From Cellulomonas aerilata (GTDB lineage: Bacteria; Actinomycetota; Actinomycetes; Actinomycetales; Cellulomonadaceae): a stretch of 58,141 nt of DNA. Positions 43,177-52,700 of the stretch are shown piece by piece (the stretch's first letter is position 1; each line of letters starts with the position of its first letter). The DNA lies in assembly GCF_007991755.1 (NCBI RefSeq), contig NZ_BJYY01000023.1, forward strand, positions 1 to 58,141, given 5' to 3'. A model generated the notes under the pieces. It was not told the origin of the DNA, searched no databases, and worked only from the letters and a program-made list of their open reading frames with translations. The translations under genes were made by a program, and so were the position numbers.

Positions 43177-44487
43177 GTGCGCACACGCACGAGCAAGACC
43201 TGGGCGCTCATGGCCGGGGTCACCGGCATCGCCCTCCTCGCCTCCGGCTGCGGCGGCGGTTCCGACACCGCGGCAGGCGAGAGCAGCGAGGGCGGTGGCA
43301 GCGGCGACGAGAAGGTCACGCTGTCCGTCGCGACGTTCAACGAGTTCGGGTACGAGGGCCTCATCGAGGAGTACATGGAGCTCAACCCGAACATCACGGT
43401 CGAGCACAAGAAGGCCGCCACCTCCGACGAGGCGCGCGACAACCTCAACACCCGCCTCGCGGCCGGCTCCGGCCTGTCGGACATCGAGGGCGTCGAGGTC
43501 GACTGGCTCCCCGAGCTCATGCAGTACTCGGACATGTTCGTCGACCTGTCGGACGCCGAGATCGAGGACCGCTGGCTGGAGTGGAAGACCGCGGCCGCCA
43601 CCACCGAGGACGGCGCGCTCATCGGCTACGGGACGGACATCGGCCCCGAGGCGATCTGCTACCGCTCCGACCTGTTCGCCGCCGCCGGCCTGCCGACGGA
43701 CCGCACCGAGGTCGCCGCGCTGCTCGAGGGTGACTGGGACCGCTACTTCGAGGTCGGCCGCGAGTTCGTCGCCAAGTCGGACGCCGCCTGGTTCGACTCG
43801 GCCGGCGCCACGTACCAGGGCATGATCAACCAGGTCGAGAACGCCTACGAGGAGGACAACGGCGACGTCCTCGGCATCGACCACGACACCGTCAAGGACA
43901 TCTACAACGACGTCCTGACCGCGTCCGTGGACGAGGACCTCTCCGCCCACCTGCTGCAGTGGAGCGACGACTGGGCCGCCGGGTTCCAGAGCGGCGCCTT
44001 CGCGACCCAGCTCTGCCCCGGGTGGATGCTCGGCGTCGTCGAGGGCAACGCGGCCGGCGTGGCCGGCTGGGACGTCGCCGACGTCTTCCCCGGTGGCGGC
44101 GGCAACTGGGGCGGGTCCTACCTGACCGTCCCCGCACAGAGCGAGCACCCGGAGGAGGCCAAGGCCCTCGCGGCGTGGCTGACCGCGCCGGAGCAGCAGA
44201 TCAAGGCGTTCCAGGCCAAGGGCACGTTCCCGAGCCAGGTCGAGGCGCTCGAGAGCGACGACCTCAAGGCCCAGACGAACGAGTTCTTCAACAACGCGCC
44301 GACCGGTGAGATCCTCGCCAACCGCGCCGAGGCCGTCACCGCGACGCCGTTCAAGGGTCCGAACTACTTCGCGATCCACACGACGGTCTCCGACGCCCTG
44401 ACCCGGGTGGACGTGGACCAGACCGACGACGCCGCCTCCTCGTGGCAGAAGGCGCTCGACGCGTACGAGTCCCTCGGCCTGAGCTGA
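43177..44487 (+). CDS. Sugar ABC transporter substrate-binding lipoprotein (CebE-like)
   Basis: A 436-residue family-1 binding protein. The signal peptide ends in the lipobox LLASGC with lipid-modified Cys25, then a Gly/Ser/Glu linker. The mature domain has LSVATFNEFGYEGL, the usual DIEGVEVDWLPEL region and the late PNYFAIHTTVSDAL. It should capture cellobiose or cello-oligosaccharides outside the membrane for the two permeases that follow. The GTG at 43177 has AAGGGAG 5 nt upstream. It is preceded by CebR-like operators and followed by a large hairpin. No ATPase gene is in the operon; a shared MsiK-type ATPase elsewhere is the usual partner. Confidence 0.9.
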   Translation: MRTRTSKTWALMAGVTGIALLASGCGGGSDTAAGESSEGGGSGDEKVTLSVATFNEFGYEGLIEEYMELNPNITVEHKKAATSDEARDNLNTRLAAGSGLSDIEGVEVDWLPELMQYSDMFVDLSDAEIEDRWLEWKTAAATTEDGALIGYGTDIGPEAICYRSDLFAAAGLPTDRTEVAALLEGDWDRYFEVGREFVAKSDAAWFDSAGATYQGMINQVENAYEEDNGDVLGIDHDTVKDIYNDVLTASVDEDLSAHLLQWSDDWAAGFQSGAFATQLCPGWMLGVVEGNAAGVAGWDVADVFPGGGGNWGGSYLTVPAQSEHPEEAKALAAWLTAPEQQIKAFQAKGTFPSQVEALESDDLKAQTNEFFNNAPTGEILANRAEAVTATPFKGPNYFAIHTTVSDALTRVDVDQTDDAASSWQKALDAYESLGLS

Positions 44488-44502
44488 CCGACCCGCGTCG
44501 AC

Positions 44503-44545
44503 GTGCCGGGGTCGGGTGGGCGCCACGCCCGCCCGACCCCGGCAC
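44503..44545 (+). terminator. Large hairpin between the binding-protein and permease genes
   Basis: 20-bp arms (44503-44522 and 44526-44545) with a 3-nt loop and one G-U pair. It lies 15 nt after the binding-protein stop and 52 nt before the next start. It probably gives partial termination or 3' protection, so the binding protein is made in excess of the permeases. Confidence 0.75.
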
Positions 44546-44597
44546 GCACCGCAGCCCGGCCGACCATCGTCGCTCGTCCGTCCCGAGAGGGTGTCGC

Positions 44598-45593
44598 ATG
44601 TCCGTGATCAGCCCGCCGAAGCCCTCCCGGGCCCCGGAAGCCGCCCAGCCCCGCCGCGTCGGCTTCAGCCAGCGCCTCGGCCGCTGGGACGTCAAGCTCT
44701 CCCCGTACCTGTACGTCTCCCCGTTCTTCCTGCTCTTCGCCGTCACCGGGCTCTTCCCGCTCGTGTACACGGCCTACGTCTCGGTGCACGAGTGGCACCT
44801 CATCGGCGGGCAGGGCGACTTCGTCGGCTTCCAGAACTTCGTCGACGTCGTCCAGCAGCCGCGGTTCCTGACCGCGCTGCGCAACACCTTCAGCATCTTC
44901 CTGCTGTCCTCGGTGCCGCAGGTGATCCTCGCGATCGTGATCGCGGCGGTGCTGGACGCGAACCTGCGCGCCAAGACGTTCTGGCGCATGGGCGTCCTGC
45001 TGCCCTACGTGGTGGCGCCGGTCGCCGTCTCGCTCATCTTCTCCAAGCTGTTCGCCGACCAGTCCGGGATGATCAACGCGCTGCTGGGGACCGTCGGCGT
45101 CGACGCGATCCGCTGGCACGCCGACCCGTTCGCCAGCCACTTCGCGATCGCGACGATGGTCAACTTCCGGTGGACCGGCTACAACGCCCTGATCTTCCTC
45201 GCGGCCATGCAGGCCGTCCCGCGCGACCTCTACGAGGCCGCCGTCATCGACGGCGCCACCCGGCTGCGCCAGTTCTTCTCCATCACGGTGCCGATGCTGC
45301 GGCCGACGATCATCTTCATCGTCATCACGGCGACCATCGGCGGGCTGCAGATCTTCGACGAGCCGCGCATGTTCGACCAGCTCGGCCAGGGCGGCTCGGA
45401 CCGTCAGTGGATGACGGTGACGATGTACCTCTACGAGCTCGGCTGGGGCGCCCAGAAGAGCTTCGGACGGGCCGCGGCGGTCGCCTGGATCCTGTTCCTG
45501 ATCATCGTGCTGATCGGGCTGCTCAACTTCGCCATCACCCGCCGGATCTCGTCGACCGGATCCACCCAGAAGCCGAAGCGAGGCTCGCGATGA
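44598..45593 (+). CDS. Sugar ABC transporter permease (CebF-like, MalF type)
   Basis: A 331-residue inner permease with six predicted helices (near 38-60, 95-117, 131-150, 190-212, 241-260 and 296-315). The EAA loop, EAAVIDGATRLRQFFSITVP, lies near 214-233 and would contact the ATPase. The ATG has GAGAGG about 7 nt upstream. Its stop overlaps the ATG of the next permease (ATGA). With the GH1 glucosidase downstream it is part of a cellobiose-uptake operon. Confidence 0.92.
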   Translation: MSVISPPKPSRAPEAAQPRRVGFSQRLGRWDVKLSPYLYVSPFFLLFAVTGLFPLVYTAYVSVHEWHLIGGQGDFVGFQNFVDVVQQPRFLTALRNTFSIFLLSSVPQVILAIVIAAVLDANLRAKTFWRMGVLLPYVVAPVAVSLIFSKLFADQSGMINALLGTVGVDAIRWHADPFASHFAIATMVNFRWTGYNALIFLAAMQAVPRDLYEAAVIDGATRLRQFFSITVPMLRPTIIFIVITATIGGLQIFDEPRMFDQLGQGGSDRQWMTVTMYLYELGWGAQKSFGRAAAVAWILFLIIVLIGLLNFAITRRISSTGSTQKPKRGSR

Positions 45594-46501
45594 CCACCTC
45601 GGTCCCCATGATCCGGCAGACCGCCGGAGCCGGCGCCGCGCGCGCCGCCGCCCGCAGGCGAGGCCTGACCGGAGGCGCCAACCGCCGGCCGGGCTGGGTG
45701 ACCTACCTGTTCCTTGGGGTGGCCCTCGCGGTCGCTGCCTACCCGATCTACTACGCCGTCCTCCTGGCGTCGTCGGACGCGATCACCATCGCGCAGAACC
45801 CCATCCCCTCGCTGCTGCCGGAGGGCAACCTCTTCGGCAACATCGGCCGGGTCCTCACCGCCGACATCCAGTTCTGGCCGGCGCTGATCAACAGCATCAT
45901 CGTCTCGACGCTGACGGCGCTGTCCGTGGTGGTCTTCTCGACGCTGGCGGGCTTCTCCTTCGCCAAGCTGCGGTTCCGCGGCCGGGGCCCGCTCCTGGTG
46001 TTCGTCATCGCCACCATGGCAGTCCCGACCCAGCTCGGCATCGTCCCGCTGTTCATCGTCATGTCGAAGCTGGACCTCACCGGCAAGCTCGCGGCCGTCA
46101 TCATCCCCGGGATGGTGACCGCCTTCGGGGTCTTCTGGATGACCCAGTACCTGGAGGAGGCGCTGCCCTACGAGCTGATCGAGGCCGCCCGCGTCGACGG
46201 GTGCTCGATGATCCGGACGTTCTGGCACGTCGCGCTGCCCGCCGCCCGGCCGGCGGCGGCCATGCTGGCGCTCTTCACGTTCGTCGGGTCGTGGACCAAC
46301 TTCTTCTGGCCGTTCATCGTGCTGGGGTCGGGCAACCCGACTCTGCCGGTGGCGCTGCAGCTCCTGCAGGCCACGTACTTCAAGGACTACTCGCTGATCA
46401 TGGCCGGCGTCGTCGTCTCGACGATCCCGCTGGTCCTGGTCTTCATCGTCGCGGGCCGTCAGCTCGTGACCGGCATCATGCAAGGAGCAGTCAAGGGATG
46501 A
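45590..46501 (+). CDS. Sugar ABC transporter permease (CebG-like, MalG type)
   Basis: A 303-residue permease with six predicted helices from about 37 onward. The EAA loop, ELIEAARVDGCSMIRTFWHVALP, lies near 195-217. The extra Ala/Arg-rich N-terminus (1-33) is typical of actinobacterial CebG. It is overlapped by both neighbours (ATGA at each end), so the three genes are translationally coupled. Confidence 0.92.
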   Translation: MTTSVPMIRQTAGAGAARAAARRRGLTGGANRRPGWVTYLFLGVALAVAAYPIYYAVLLASSDAITIAQNPIPSLLPEGNLFGNIGRVLTADIQFWPALINSIIVSTLTALSVVVFSTLAGFSFAKLRFRGRGPLLVFVIATMAVPTQLGIVPLFIVMSKLDLTGKLAAVIIPGMVTAFGVFWMTQYLEEALPYELIEAARVDGCSMIRTFWHVALPAARPAAAMLALFTFVGSWTNFFWPFIVLGSGNPTLPVALQLLQATYFKDYSLIMAGVVVSTIPLVLVFIVAGRQLVTGIMQGAVKG

Positions 46502-47973
46502 GCTCTCTCACCGACAACCGCACGGACCTCCTCACGGGGCCCGGCGTCACGCTCGACCCGGGCGCGCTGACCTTCCCGCCCGGCTTCCTGTGGGGCGCGG
46601 CGACCGCGGCGTACCAGGTGGAGGGCGCGGCGCACCGCGACGGCCGGACCGACTCCATCTGGGACGCCTTCGCCCGCGTCCCCGGCGCCGTCCTGGACGC
46701 GCACGACGGCGAGGTGGCCTGCGGCCACTACGACCGGTACCGCGAGGACGCCGCCCTGATGAAGGGCCTCAACCTCGGCTCGTACCGGTTCTCCACCTCG
46801 TGGGCGCGCGTGCGGCCGGACGGCGGGGCGGTCAACCCCCTGGGTGTCGACTTCTACTCCCGGCTCGTCGACGAGCTGCTGGCCAACGGCATCAAGCCGT
46901 GGCTGACGCTCTACCACTGGGACCTCCCGCAGGCCCTGGAGGAGCGCGGCGGCTGGGCCAACCGCGACACCGCGTACCTGTTCGCGGAGTACGCGCTGAG
47001 CGTGCACGACGCCCTGGGCGACCGGGTCGACGTGTGGACCACGCTCAACGAGCCGTGGTGCTCGTCCTTCCTCAGCTACACCGCCGGGGTGCACGCGCCG
47101 GGCCGGCAGAGCCGTCCGGACGGGCTCGCGGCGGCCCACCACCTCATGCTCGGCCACGGCCTGGCCGTCCAGGCCCTGCGCTCGCGCGACGCCGACCTCA
47201 ACCTCGGCATCACGCTGAACCTCACGGTCACGGACCCGGTGGACCCGCAGGACCCGGCCGACGTCGACGCCGCGCGCCGCATCGACGGCCAGTTCAACCG
47301 GTTCTTCCTCGACCCGATCCTGCGCGGGTCCTACCCGCAGGACGTGCTCGACGACGTCGCGGAGTACGGCCTGCTCGACCACGTGCGGGACGGCGACCTG
47401 CAGGTCATCTCCGCACCGATCGACTCCCTGGGCGTGAACTACTACCACGGCGAGATGGTCAGCGCGCAGCCCGCTCCGGCGACCCTGCGCGGGGACGCGC
47501 CGGTGGAGCGCCCGACGTCGAGCCCGTTCCCCGCGGCCGACGGCGTGCACAACCACCCCCGGGACCTGCCGGTGACCAGCATGGACTGGGAGGTCCAGCC
47601 CGAGGGCCTGACCCGCCTGCTCCTGCGCCTGCAGGAGGAGTACACCGGGCCGGCCGGGGTCGCGCTCTACGTCACGGAGAACGGCGCCGCCTACGACGAC
47701 GTCCCGGACGTGGAGGGCTACGTCCAGGACACCGAGCGGCTGGAGTTCTTCGACCTGCACCTGCGTGCGGTGCACGAGGCGGTCCGCCGCGGCGTCGACG
47801 TCCGCGGCTACTTCGCCTGGTCGCTGCTGGACAACTACGAGTGGGCATGGGGCTACCACAAGCGGTTCGGCATCGTCCGGGTCGACTACGACACCCTCGA
47901 GCGCACGCCCAAGGCGAGCGCTCGCTGGTACGCGACGGTCGCCGGCGACAACGCGCTGGCCCCGCGCGAGTGA
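46498..47973 (+). CDS. GH1 beta-glucosidase (BglC-like)
   Basis: A 491-residue glycoside hydrolase family 1 enzyme that cleaves cellobiose and short cello-oligosaccharides to glucose by a retaining mechanism. FLWGAATAAYQVEGA starts the barrel; TLNEPW holds the acid/base Glu185 and YVTENG the nucleophile Glu394. No signal peptide is seen, so it acts on imported sugar in the cytosol. A ~20-residue N-terminal extension precedes the catalytic domain. The ATG overlaps the permease stop. This gene order (E-F-G-glucosidase-R) is close to the cebEFG-bglC cluster of Streptomyces. Confidence 0.94.
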   Translation: MSSLTDNRTDLLTGPGVTLDPGALTFPPGFLWGAATAAYQVEGAAHRDGRTDSIWDAFARVPGAVLDAHDGEVACGHYDRYREDAALMKGLNLGSYRFSTSWARVRPDGGAVNPLGVDFYSRLVDELLANGIKPWLTLYHWDLPQALEERGGWANRDTAYLFAEYALSVHDALGDRVDVWTTLNEPWCSSFLSYTAGVHAPGRQSRPDGLAAAHHLMLGHGLAVQALRSRDADLNLGITLNLTVTDPVDPQDPADVDAARRIDGQFNRFFLDPILRGSYPQDVLDDVAEYGLLDHVRDGDLQVISAPIDSLGVNYYHGEMVSAQPAPATLRGDAPVERPTSSPFPAADGVHNHPRDLPVTSMDWEVQPEGLTRLLLRLQEEYTGPAGVALYVTENGAAYDDVPDVEGYVQDTERLEFFDLHLRAVHEAVRRGVDVRGYFAWSLLDNYEWAWGYHKRFGIVRVDYDTLERTPKASARWYATVAGDNALAPRE

Positions 47974-48010
47974 GCCACGACGCCGGGCGGGGGGCGGGCA
48001 CGAGGGTGGG

Positions 48011-48016
48011 TATTCT
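48011..48016 (+). promoter_or_regulatory. Candidate -10 (TATTCT) for the LacI-type regulator
   Basis: TATTCT is an AT-rich island in the 91-nt gap before the regulator gene, about 49 nt from the chosen start. It suggests the regulator also has its own promoter. No CebR-like box is seen here. Confidence 0.35.
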
Positions 48017-48064
48017 CCGGAGCACGCGTCCGACCTCCCGCCCGGCGCCCCGGAGATGACCGCC

Positions 48065-49162
48065 ATGACCGACAGCACGGCCACGATGCCGGCAGCGGCG
48101 CCGCCGACCTCGCCGGACGCGTCCGCAGCGGGCGGGGGCCCGCGTCCCCGGGGCGGCCGGGGTGGGGCGCCCACCCTCGAGGAGGTCGCCGAGCTGGCCG
48201 GCGTCTCGCGGTCGACGGCCTCACGGGCCATCAACGGCGGGCTGCGGGTCTCCCCCGAGGCCCAGGCCGCGGTCGAGTCCGCCATCGCCCAGCTCGGGTT
48301 CACGCCCAACCGGGCGGCGCGGTCGCTGGTCACCCGGCGCAGCGACTCGGTCGCGCTGGTCATCCCGGAGCCGGACGAGCGCGTGCTCACCGACCCCTTC
48401 TTCGCCGGGACGCTCAACGGGCTCTCGGCGGCGCTGTCCAGCACCGACCTGCAGCTCGTGCTGCTGATCGTCCGGCCCGGGGACAACGCCCGGGCCACGC
48501 GGTACCTGCGCCACGGGCACGTCGACGGCGCCATCGTGGTGTCCCACCACCAGGACGACTCCCTCGACCGGGCGCTGGCCGACTCGGGACTGCCGCACGT
48601 GTTCGTGGGCCGCCCCCTGGAGCGGGACCGGGAGGTCCGGCACGTCGACCTCGACAACGCCCTCGGCGGCCGGCTGGCCACCGAGCACCTGGTGCGGCTG
48701 GGACGACGGCGGGTCGCGACCATCGCCGGCCCGCAGGACATGGCCGCCGGCCTGGACCGGCTCGGTGGCTGGCGCGACGTGCTGCGCGAGGCCGGGCTGC
48801 CCGACGACGCCGTCGCGTTCGGCGACTTCACCACGGCCGGGGGTGCGGCGGCCGCGACCGAGCTGCTGGAGCGGCACCCCGACCTCGACGCGATCTTCGC
48901 CGCGTCGGACCTCATGGCGGTGGGCGCGCTCGGCGTCCTCGCCGAGCGGGGGCGCACCGTTCCCGGCGACGTCGCGATCGTCGGGTACGACAACCTCGGG
49001 GTCGCGGAGTCGACGAAGCCGCAGCTGACCACGGTGGTCAACCCCGTCGTCGCGATGGCCCGACGGGCCGGTGAGCTGCTGCTCGACCAGCTCGCCGGCC
49101 GACCCGTCGCCGTGGACCCGGTGATCTTCCCGCCCGAGCTCGTGCGGCGTCAGTCCGCCTGA
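48065..49162 (+). CDS. LacI-family transcription regulator (CebR-like)
   Basis: A 365-residue repressor: the helix-turn-helix (about 37-58; TLEEVAELAGVSRSTASRAI), the hinge near 82 and a periplasmic-binding-protein-like ligand domain (about 100-355) with DLMAVGAL and DVAIVGYDN. A ~35-residue Ala/Pro/Gly-rich tail precedes the HTH. It likely represses the operon at 43177 by binding the three 14-bp boxes and is released by cellobiose. ATG 48065 is used because GGAG lies 9 nt upstream; ATG 48056 is a possible alternative. It follows the glucosidase directly. Confidence 0.88.
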   Translation: MTDSTATMPAAAPPTSPDASAAGGGPRPRGGRGGAPTLEEVAELAGVSRSTASRAINGGLRVSPEAQAAVESAIAQLGFTPNRAARSLVTRRSDSVALVIPEPDERVLTDPFFAGTLNGLSAALSSTDLQLVLLIVRPGDNARATRYLRHGHVDGAIVVSHHQDDSLDRALADSGLPHVFVGRPLERDREVRHVDLDNALGGRLATEHLVRLGRRRVATIAGPQDMAAGLDRLGGWRDVLREAGLPDDAVAFGDFTTAGGAAAATELLERHPDLDAIFAASDLMAVGALGVLAERGRTVPGDVAIVGYDNLGVAESTKPQLTTVVNPVVAMARRAGELLLDQLAGRPVAVDPVIFPPELVRRQSA

Positions 49163-49199
49163 GCGGCGCCCGGCCGCGACCGGGCGACCCCGACCGGCG

Positions 49200-49205
49200 T
49201 AGCGT
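49200..49205 (+). promoter_or_regulatory. -10 element (TAGCGT) for the TspO gene
   Basis: TAGCGT ends 6 nt before the ATG at 49212 with no Shine-Dalgarno; leaderless spacing. Confidence 0.5.
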
Positions 49206-49211
49206 CGCGCC

Positions 49212-49736
49212 ATGGACCTCGCGTTCCAGCCCTACGGGCGTCCCGCCGGCACCCCGACCGAGCGCCGGCGCCGCCGTCGCACCGCCGTCCTGGTCACCGG
49301 GGCCGTGGTGGCCACGGCCGTGGTCGGGTCCGTCGGCGTGCGGGCGGACACCGCGTGGTTCCGCTCGCTGCGCAAGCCCGCCTGGTACCCGCCGGACGCC
49401 GCGTTCCCGATCGCGTGGACGGCGCTGTACGCCACGATCGCGTGGGCGTCGACGCGTGCGCTGAACCGCGCCCCGGTCAGCCGACGCGCGACGGTCGCGT
49501 CCACCCTCGGCCGCAACCTCGTGCTGAACGCCGGCTGGACCTGGACCTTCTTCCGGGCCCGGCGGCCCGGGCTCGCGGTCGGGACCGCCCTGGCGCTGGA
49601 CGCCTCGACCGTGTCGTTGATCCGGGCGGTCGGTCGGCACGACCGCGCCGCCGGCGCCGCCCTGCTCCCGTACCTGGCGTGGACCGTCTTCGCGACGGCG
49701 CTCACCGAGGCCATCTGGTTCCGCAACAGCGACTGA
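49212..49736 (+). CDS. TspO/MBR family protein
   Basis: A 174-residue membrane protein. After a charged N-terminus, WFRSLRKPAWYPPDA (49-63) and the WTALYATIAWAS helix match the TspO signature. Five helices are predicted, and ALTEAIWFRN ends the last. TspO proteins bind porphyrins, sterol-like compounds or haem breakdown products and tune stress and tetrapyrrole responses; the ligand here is unknown. It has its own leaderless-type promoter and converges with putA. Confidence 0.85.
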   Translation: MDLAFQPYGRPAGTPTERRRRRRTAVLVTGAVVATAVVGSVGVRADTAWFRSLRKPAWYPPDAAFPIAWTALYATIAWASTRALNRAPVSRRATVASTLGRNLVLNAGWTWTFFRARRPGLAVGTALALDASTVSLIRAVGRHDRAAGAALLPYLAWTVFATALTEAIWFRNSD

Positions 49737-49786
49737 CGCCTGCGGCGCCGGGCTGCCGCACCAGGGGGTGCGCTGCTCCGCCGCGC

Positions 49787-52700
49787 CTAGCGCTCCGCGG
49801 GCAGGTGACCGAACCGGTGCCTCGTGCGGCTGACCGCCTGCTCGCGGACGACCGTGAGCATCTCCCGCTGCGCGCTCGCCAGCACCGGGTGGTCGAGCAC
49901 CGTCACGTGACCCACCCGGGTGCGCGCCGCCTCGCGAAGACCCGGCGCCGCACCCACCACACGGACCCGCCCGGACACCGCGCCGGACCGCACGCGGCCG
50001 GCGAACGCGTCGTCGTCCTCGTCGGCGACCGTGCTGACGGTCACCGGGACGCCGGCACGCTCGGCGGCGGACAGCACCCGGGTGACCTCCCGCTGCCGGG
50101 CCCCCGCGCCGACGCGGACGGTCAGGTCCGGCACCGGGCGGTACCGGAGCACGTTCGACTCCACCGCCAGCCCGCTCGGGTCGTGCTCCTCCGCGAGCTC
50201 GGCGCCCCACCAGCGCTCGTCGTCGGCGCGCGCCCACGCGAGCCAGCCGGCGTCGTCGGCCGGGAGGTCCGCCGCGTCGGCCCACCGGCCCAGGCCGGCG
50301 ACGTAGTGCGGGCCGCCCGCCTTGGCGCCGGGGCCGACCACCGAGGCCTTCCACCCGCCGAACGGCTGCCGCTGCACGATCGCCCCGGTGATGTGCCGGT
50401 TGACGTAGGCGTTGCCCACCTCGACGCGGTCCAGCCAGTGTGCGATCTCCGCCTCGTCGAGGGAGTGCAGGCCGCCGGTCAGCCCGAACGCGACGGCGTT
50501 CTGCAGGTCGATCGCCTCGTCCAGCGTCGTGGCCCGCATGATGCCGAGCACGGGACCGAACACCTCGGTGCGGTGGAACCACGACCCGGGTGCGACGCCG
50601 TCCTTCACGCCGGGCGTCCACAGCCGGCCCTCGTCGTCCAGGCGCCGGGGCTGCACCACCCAGCGCTCGCCGGGCTCGAGCGTCGTGAGGGCGCGCAGCA
50701 GCTTGCCGCTCGCCGGCTCCGTGAGCGGGCCGACGGTCGTGGCGAGGTCGGTCGGCTGGCCGGTGCGCAGGGACCGGACGGCGTCGACCAGCTGGTGCGC
50801 GATGCGCGGGGACCGTCCGGCCGACCCGACGAGGATCAGCAGCGAGGCGGCCGAGCACTTCTGCCCGGCGTGCCCGAACGCGGAGCGCACGGCGTCGGCG
50901 ACGGCGAGGTCGACGTCGGCCGACGGCGTCACCACCAGCGCGTTCTTCCCCGACGTCTCGGCCAGCACGTCGAGGTCCGCGCGCCAGGACGAGAACATCT
51001 CGGCGGTCTCGATGGACCCGGTGAGCAGGACGCGCGCGACGGCGGGATGCGTCACGAGGTGCCGGCCGACGTCGCCCTCGGGCGACAGGAGGACCTGCAG
51101 GACGTCGCGCGGGACGCCGAGGTCGTCCGTCGCGCGGTGGATCGCCCCCGCGGCGACCTGGAGGCACCGCGGCGTGGCGGGCGCCGGCTTGGCCAGCACC
51201 GGAGAGCCCGCCGCGAGCGCGGACAGGACCGACCCCACCGGGATCGCGACCGGGAAGTTCCACGGCGGGGTGACGACCGTCAGCCCGTCGGGGCGGAAGA
51301 CCGCACCCGGGACGCGGCCGTCGGCGAGCTCCTCGGCGCGGTCGGCGTAGTAGCGCGCGAAGTCCACCGCCTCGCTGACCTCCGGGTCGGCCTCGGCGAC
51401 CGTCTTGCCCGCCTCCTGCACCATCGTCGCGACCAGGTCGCCGCGGGCCTCCTCCAGGCGGACGGCGGCGCGGCGCAGCAGCGCGGCGCGGGCGGACGGG
51501 TCGGTGCCGGCCCAGGTGGCGGCGACCCCCTGCGCGCGGGCGACGGCGTCGTCGACGTCGGCCGTGGTGGTGACGGTCACCGCCTCGGGGACGGCGACCC
51601 GGCGACCGATCACCTCGGCCGCCCAGCTGCGCGACGCCGCGACCGCCGGGTCGGTGTCGGGGGCGTTGCGGAACGGCTCGCCCGGCTCGGGCTCGACCGG
51701 GGCGGGACGCGGGACGCGCCGGGGCGCGGGCGGCGGCAGCGTGGAGTCCCGGACCGAGGCGAGGAACGCCTCGCGCTGCCGGTCCAGGCCGTGCGCGGAG
51801 GCGTCGTCGGCGAACAGCGCGTGCAGGTAGTTCTGCGGGGCGGCGTTCTCCTCCAGGCGCCGCACGAGGTAGGAGATCGCGACGTCGAAGTCCGCCCGGG
51901 CGACCACGGGGGTGTAGAGCAGCACCCCGCCCACCGTGTCGCGCACGGCCCGCGCCTGGGACGGCGCCATGCCCTGCAGCATCTCGACGTCCAGCGCCTC
52001 GGACACCCCGCGCCGCTCGGCCACCAGGTGCGCGAGCGCGACGTGGAACAGGTTGTGGCTCGCGACGCCGATCCGCACGTCACGGGTGCGGTCGGGGCGC
52101 AGGGCGCGGTCGACGAGGCGGACGTAGTGCGCGTCGACCTCGGCCTTGGTCTCGAAGGGTGCCTGCGGCCACCCGTGCAGCTCGGCCTCGACCCGCTCCA
52201 TCGCGAGGTTGGCACCCTTGACGAGCCGGACCTTGATGCGGGCCCCGCCCGCGGCGCGGCGGCGGGCGGCGAGCTCGGTGAGCTCGTCGAGCGCGGCGAG
52301 GGAGTCCGGCAGGTACGCCTGGAGCACGATGCCGGCCTCGGCGGCGAGCAGGTCGGGGTCCATGACGAGCGCCTCGAAGACCTCCACCGTCAGCGCCAGG
52401 TCCCGGTACTCCTCCATGTCGAGGTTGAGGAACGTGCCGTGCCGGGCGGCCGTGACGTACAGCGGCCGGAGCTTGGCGACGATGCGGTCGCGGCTGCCGG
52501 CGGTGTCCCAGGTGGACAGCTGGCTGGCGACCGCGGACACCTTGACGGACACGTAGTCGACGTCGGGGCGGCGCACGAGCGCGGACACCCGGTCCAGCCG
52601 GCGGGTCGCCTCCGCCTCGCCGAGGACCGCCTCGCCGAGCAGGTTGAGGTTCAGCCGGAAGCCCTCGGCCCGCGCCGCGGCGATGTGCCGGCCGAGCCCC

